The position numbers and the translations under genes were made by a program. The notes under the pieces are model-generated. The model did no database searches. It worked only from the letters and a program-made list of their open reading frames with translations, and was not told the origin of the DNA. From NCBI GenBank assembly GCA_009700485.1, contig WLLZ01000124.1, forward strand, positions 1 through 5,206: 5,206 nucleotides of DNA. Direction: 5' to 3'. This document shows, piece by piece, positions 4,625 to 5,206 of this stretch (positions are counted from its first letter, which is position 1; every line of letters starts with the position of its first letter). Source of the DNA: Actinomycetota bacterium. Lineage in GTDB: Bacteria; Actinomycetota; Actinomycetes; S36-B12.

Positions 4625-5206
4625 ATGAACCGGCCTTCAGCAGTGGTGATTCTTGCCGCGGGTGAGGGCACCCGGATGCGTTCTTCGACCCCGAAAGTGC
4701 TGCATAACATCGCGGGCAGATCACTGCTTGGCCATGTGATCGAGGCCGCGGCCACTTTGGAACCCGAGCACTTGGTAGTGGTTGTTGGTCACGGGCGCGA
4801 GCAGGTCATCGAACATATTGCTGAGATCGCGCCTTGGGCTTTGATCGTGGTGCAGGCTGAGCAGCTTGGCACCGGGCATGCGGTTCGCGTTGCCCTCGAA
4901 GACCTCGACGGCCGGGGGGCGGTGTTCTCTGATGCACCGTTAGTGGTGTTGACCGGTGATACCCCATTGCTGTCGGGTAGCACCTTGGTGCAGTTGATTG
5001 TTGCGCATAATGAAGCAAAGGCCGCTGCGACAGTTCTCACCACCCACCTTGATGACCCATACGGCTATGGTCGAATTATTCGCGATGCCGCCGGTGGGGT
5101 GCAGCGCATTGTGGAGCAAAAAGATGCAACCGCTGATGAGCTCGTGGTTGATGAAATCAATTCGGGGATGTACGCCTTTGATCTAGTTAAATTGCGTGGA
5201 GTGTTA
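4625..5206 (+). CDS. glmU: bifunctional GlmU (UDP-GlcNAc pyrophosphorylase/GlcN-1-P acetyltransferase), 3'-truncated
   Basis: GlmU acetylates glucosamine-1-phosphate with acetyl-CoA and then couples the product to UTP, giving UDP-GlcNAc for peptidoglycan and other cell-wall polymers. The visible 194 residues cover most of the N-terminal uridyltransferase domain. They include LAAGEGTRMRSSTPKVLH (10-27) with the conserved K24, QAEQLGTGHA (77-86), LTGDTPLL with the metal-binding D112, PYGYGRI (145-151), VEQKDA with E164, and EINSGMYAF with N179. The frame is open to the window end. The acetyltransferase beta-helix lies outside, so bifunctionality is inferred from the family. GTG 4619 would add two residues, and ATG 4625 is preferred on spacing. 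It follows tRNA-Gln, the repeat array and the long hairpin on the same strand, so read-through from the tRNA promoter is possible. Confidence 0.96.
   Translation, partial: MNRPSAVVILAAGEGTRMRSSTPKVLHNIAGRSLLGHVIEAAATLEPEHLVVVVGHGREQVIEHIAEIAPWALIVVQAEQLGTGHAVRVALEDLDGRGAVFSDAPLVVLTGDTPLLSGSTLVQLIVAHNEAKAAATVLTTHLDDPYGYGRIIRDAAGGVQRIVEQKDATADELVVDEINSGMYAFDLVKLRGVL

Overview
The window looks like chromosomal DNA of an actinobacterium of moderately high GC. Supporting this are the rsmA-ispE pair followed by glmU, a TetR regulator next to glmU that closely resembles the mycobacterial Rv1019 type, TAnnnT-like promoter elements, and a probable leaderless marR transcript. I cannot name the genus. 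All core proteins look intact except the two cut by the window edges.

Layout. Bases 1-1664 (+) hold the 3' part of rsmA (16S rRNA dimethyladenosine methyltransferase) and the complete ispE (CDP-methylerythritol kinase of the MEP isoprenoid pathway), probably one operon. A 26-bp convergent gap separates ispE from a minus-strand block read from right to left: an acyl-CoA/fatty acid desaturase (3957-2935), a TetR regulator three bases behind it (2931-2230), and a MarR regulator (2191-1691). The desaturase promoter region carries two tandem 15-bp palindromic boxes, a plausible target for the co-transcribed TetR protein. A near-perfect 19-bp palindrome beside a TAGGCT box lies directly before marR, a plausible autoregulatory operator on a leaderless promoter.

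Bases 4088-4624 (+) are the unusual part. An intact tRNA-Gln(UUG) gene runs straight into five 44-bp tandem units, and each unit begins with a copy of the last 14 bases of the tRNA plus two trailer bases. Forty of 44 positions are identical in all five units. All variation sits in one 4-base window, which falls in the apical loop of a predicted GC-rich hairpin. The array decays in a partial sixth copy and is followed by a 71-bp hairpin element with 17-bp perfect arms. A leader with another small hairpin and a Shine-Dalgarno site then precedes glmU (4625 onward), which is cut off by the window end.

How they relate. rsmA, tRNA-Gln, ispE and glmU are housekeeping functions (ribosome maturation, decoding, isoprenoid and peptidoglycan precursor supply). 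The desaturase-tetR-marR block probably adjusts membrane lipid unsaturation and an unknown stress response. The tRNA-tail array is the best candidate for something undescribed. The closest precedent I know is the E. coli tyrT locus, whose much longer repeats also each carry a copy of a tRNA 3' end.
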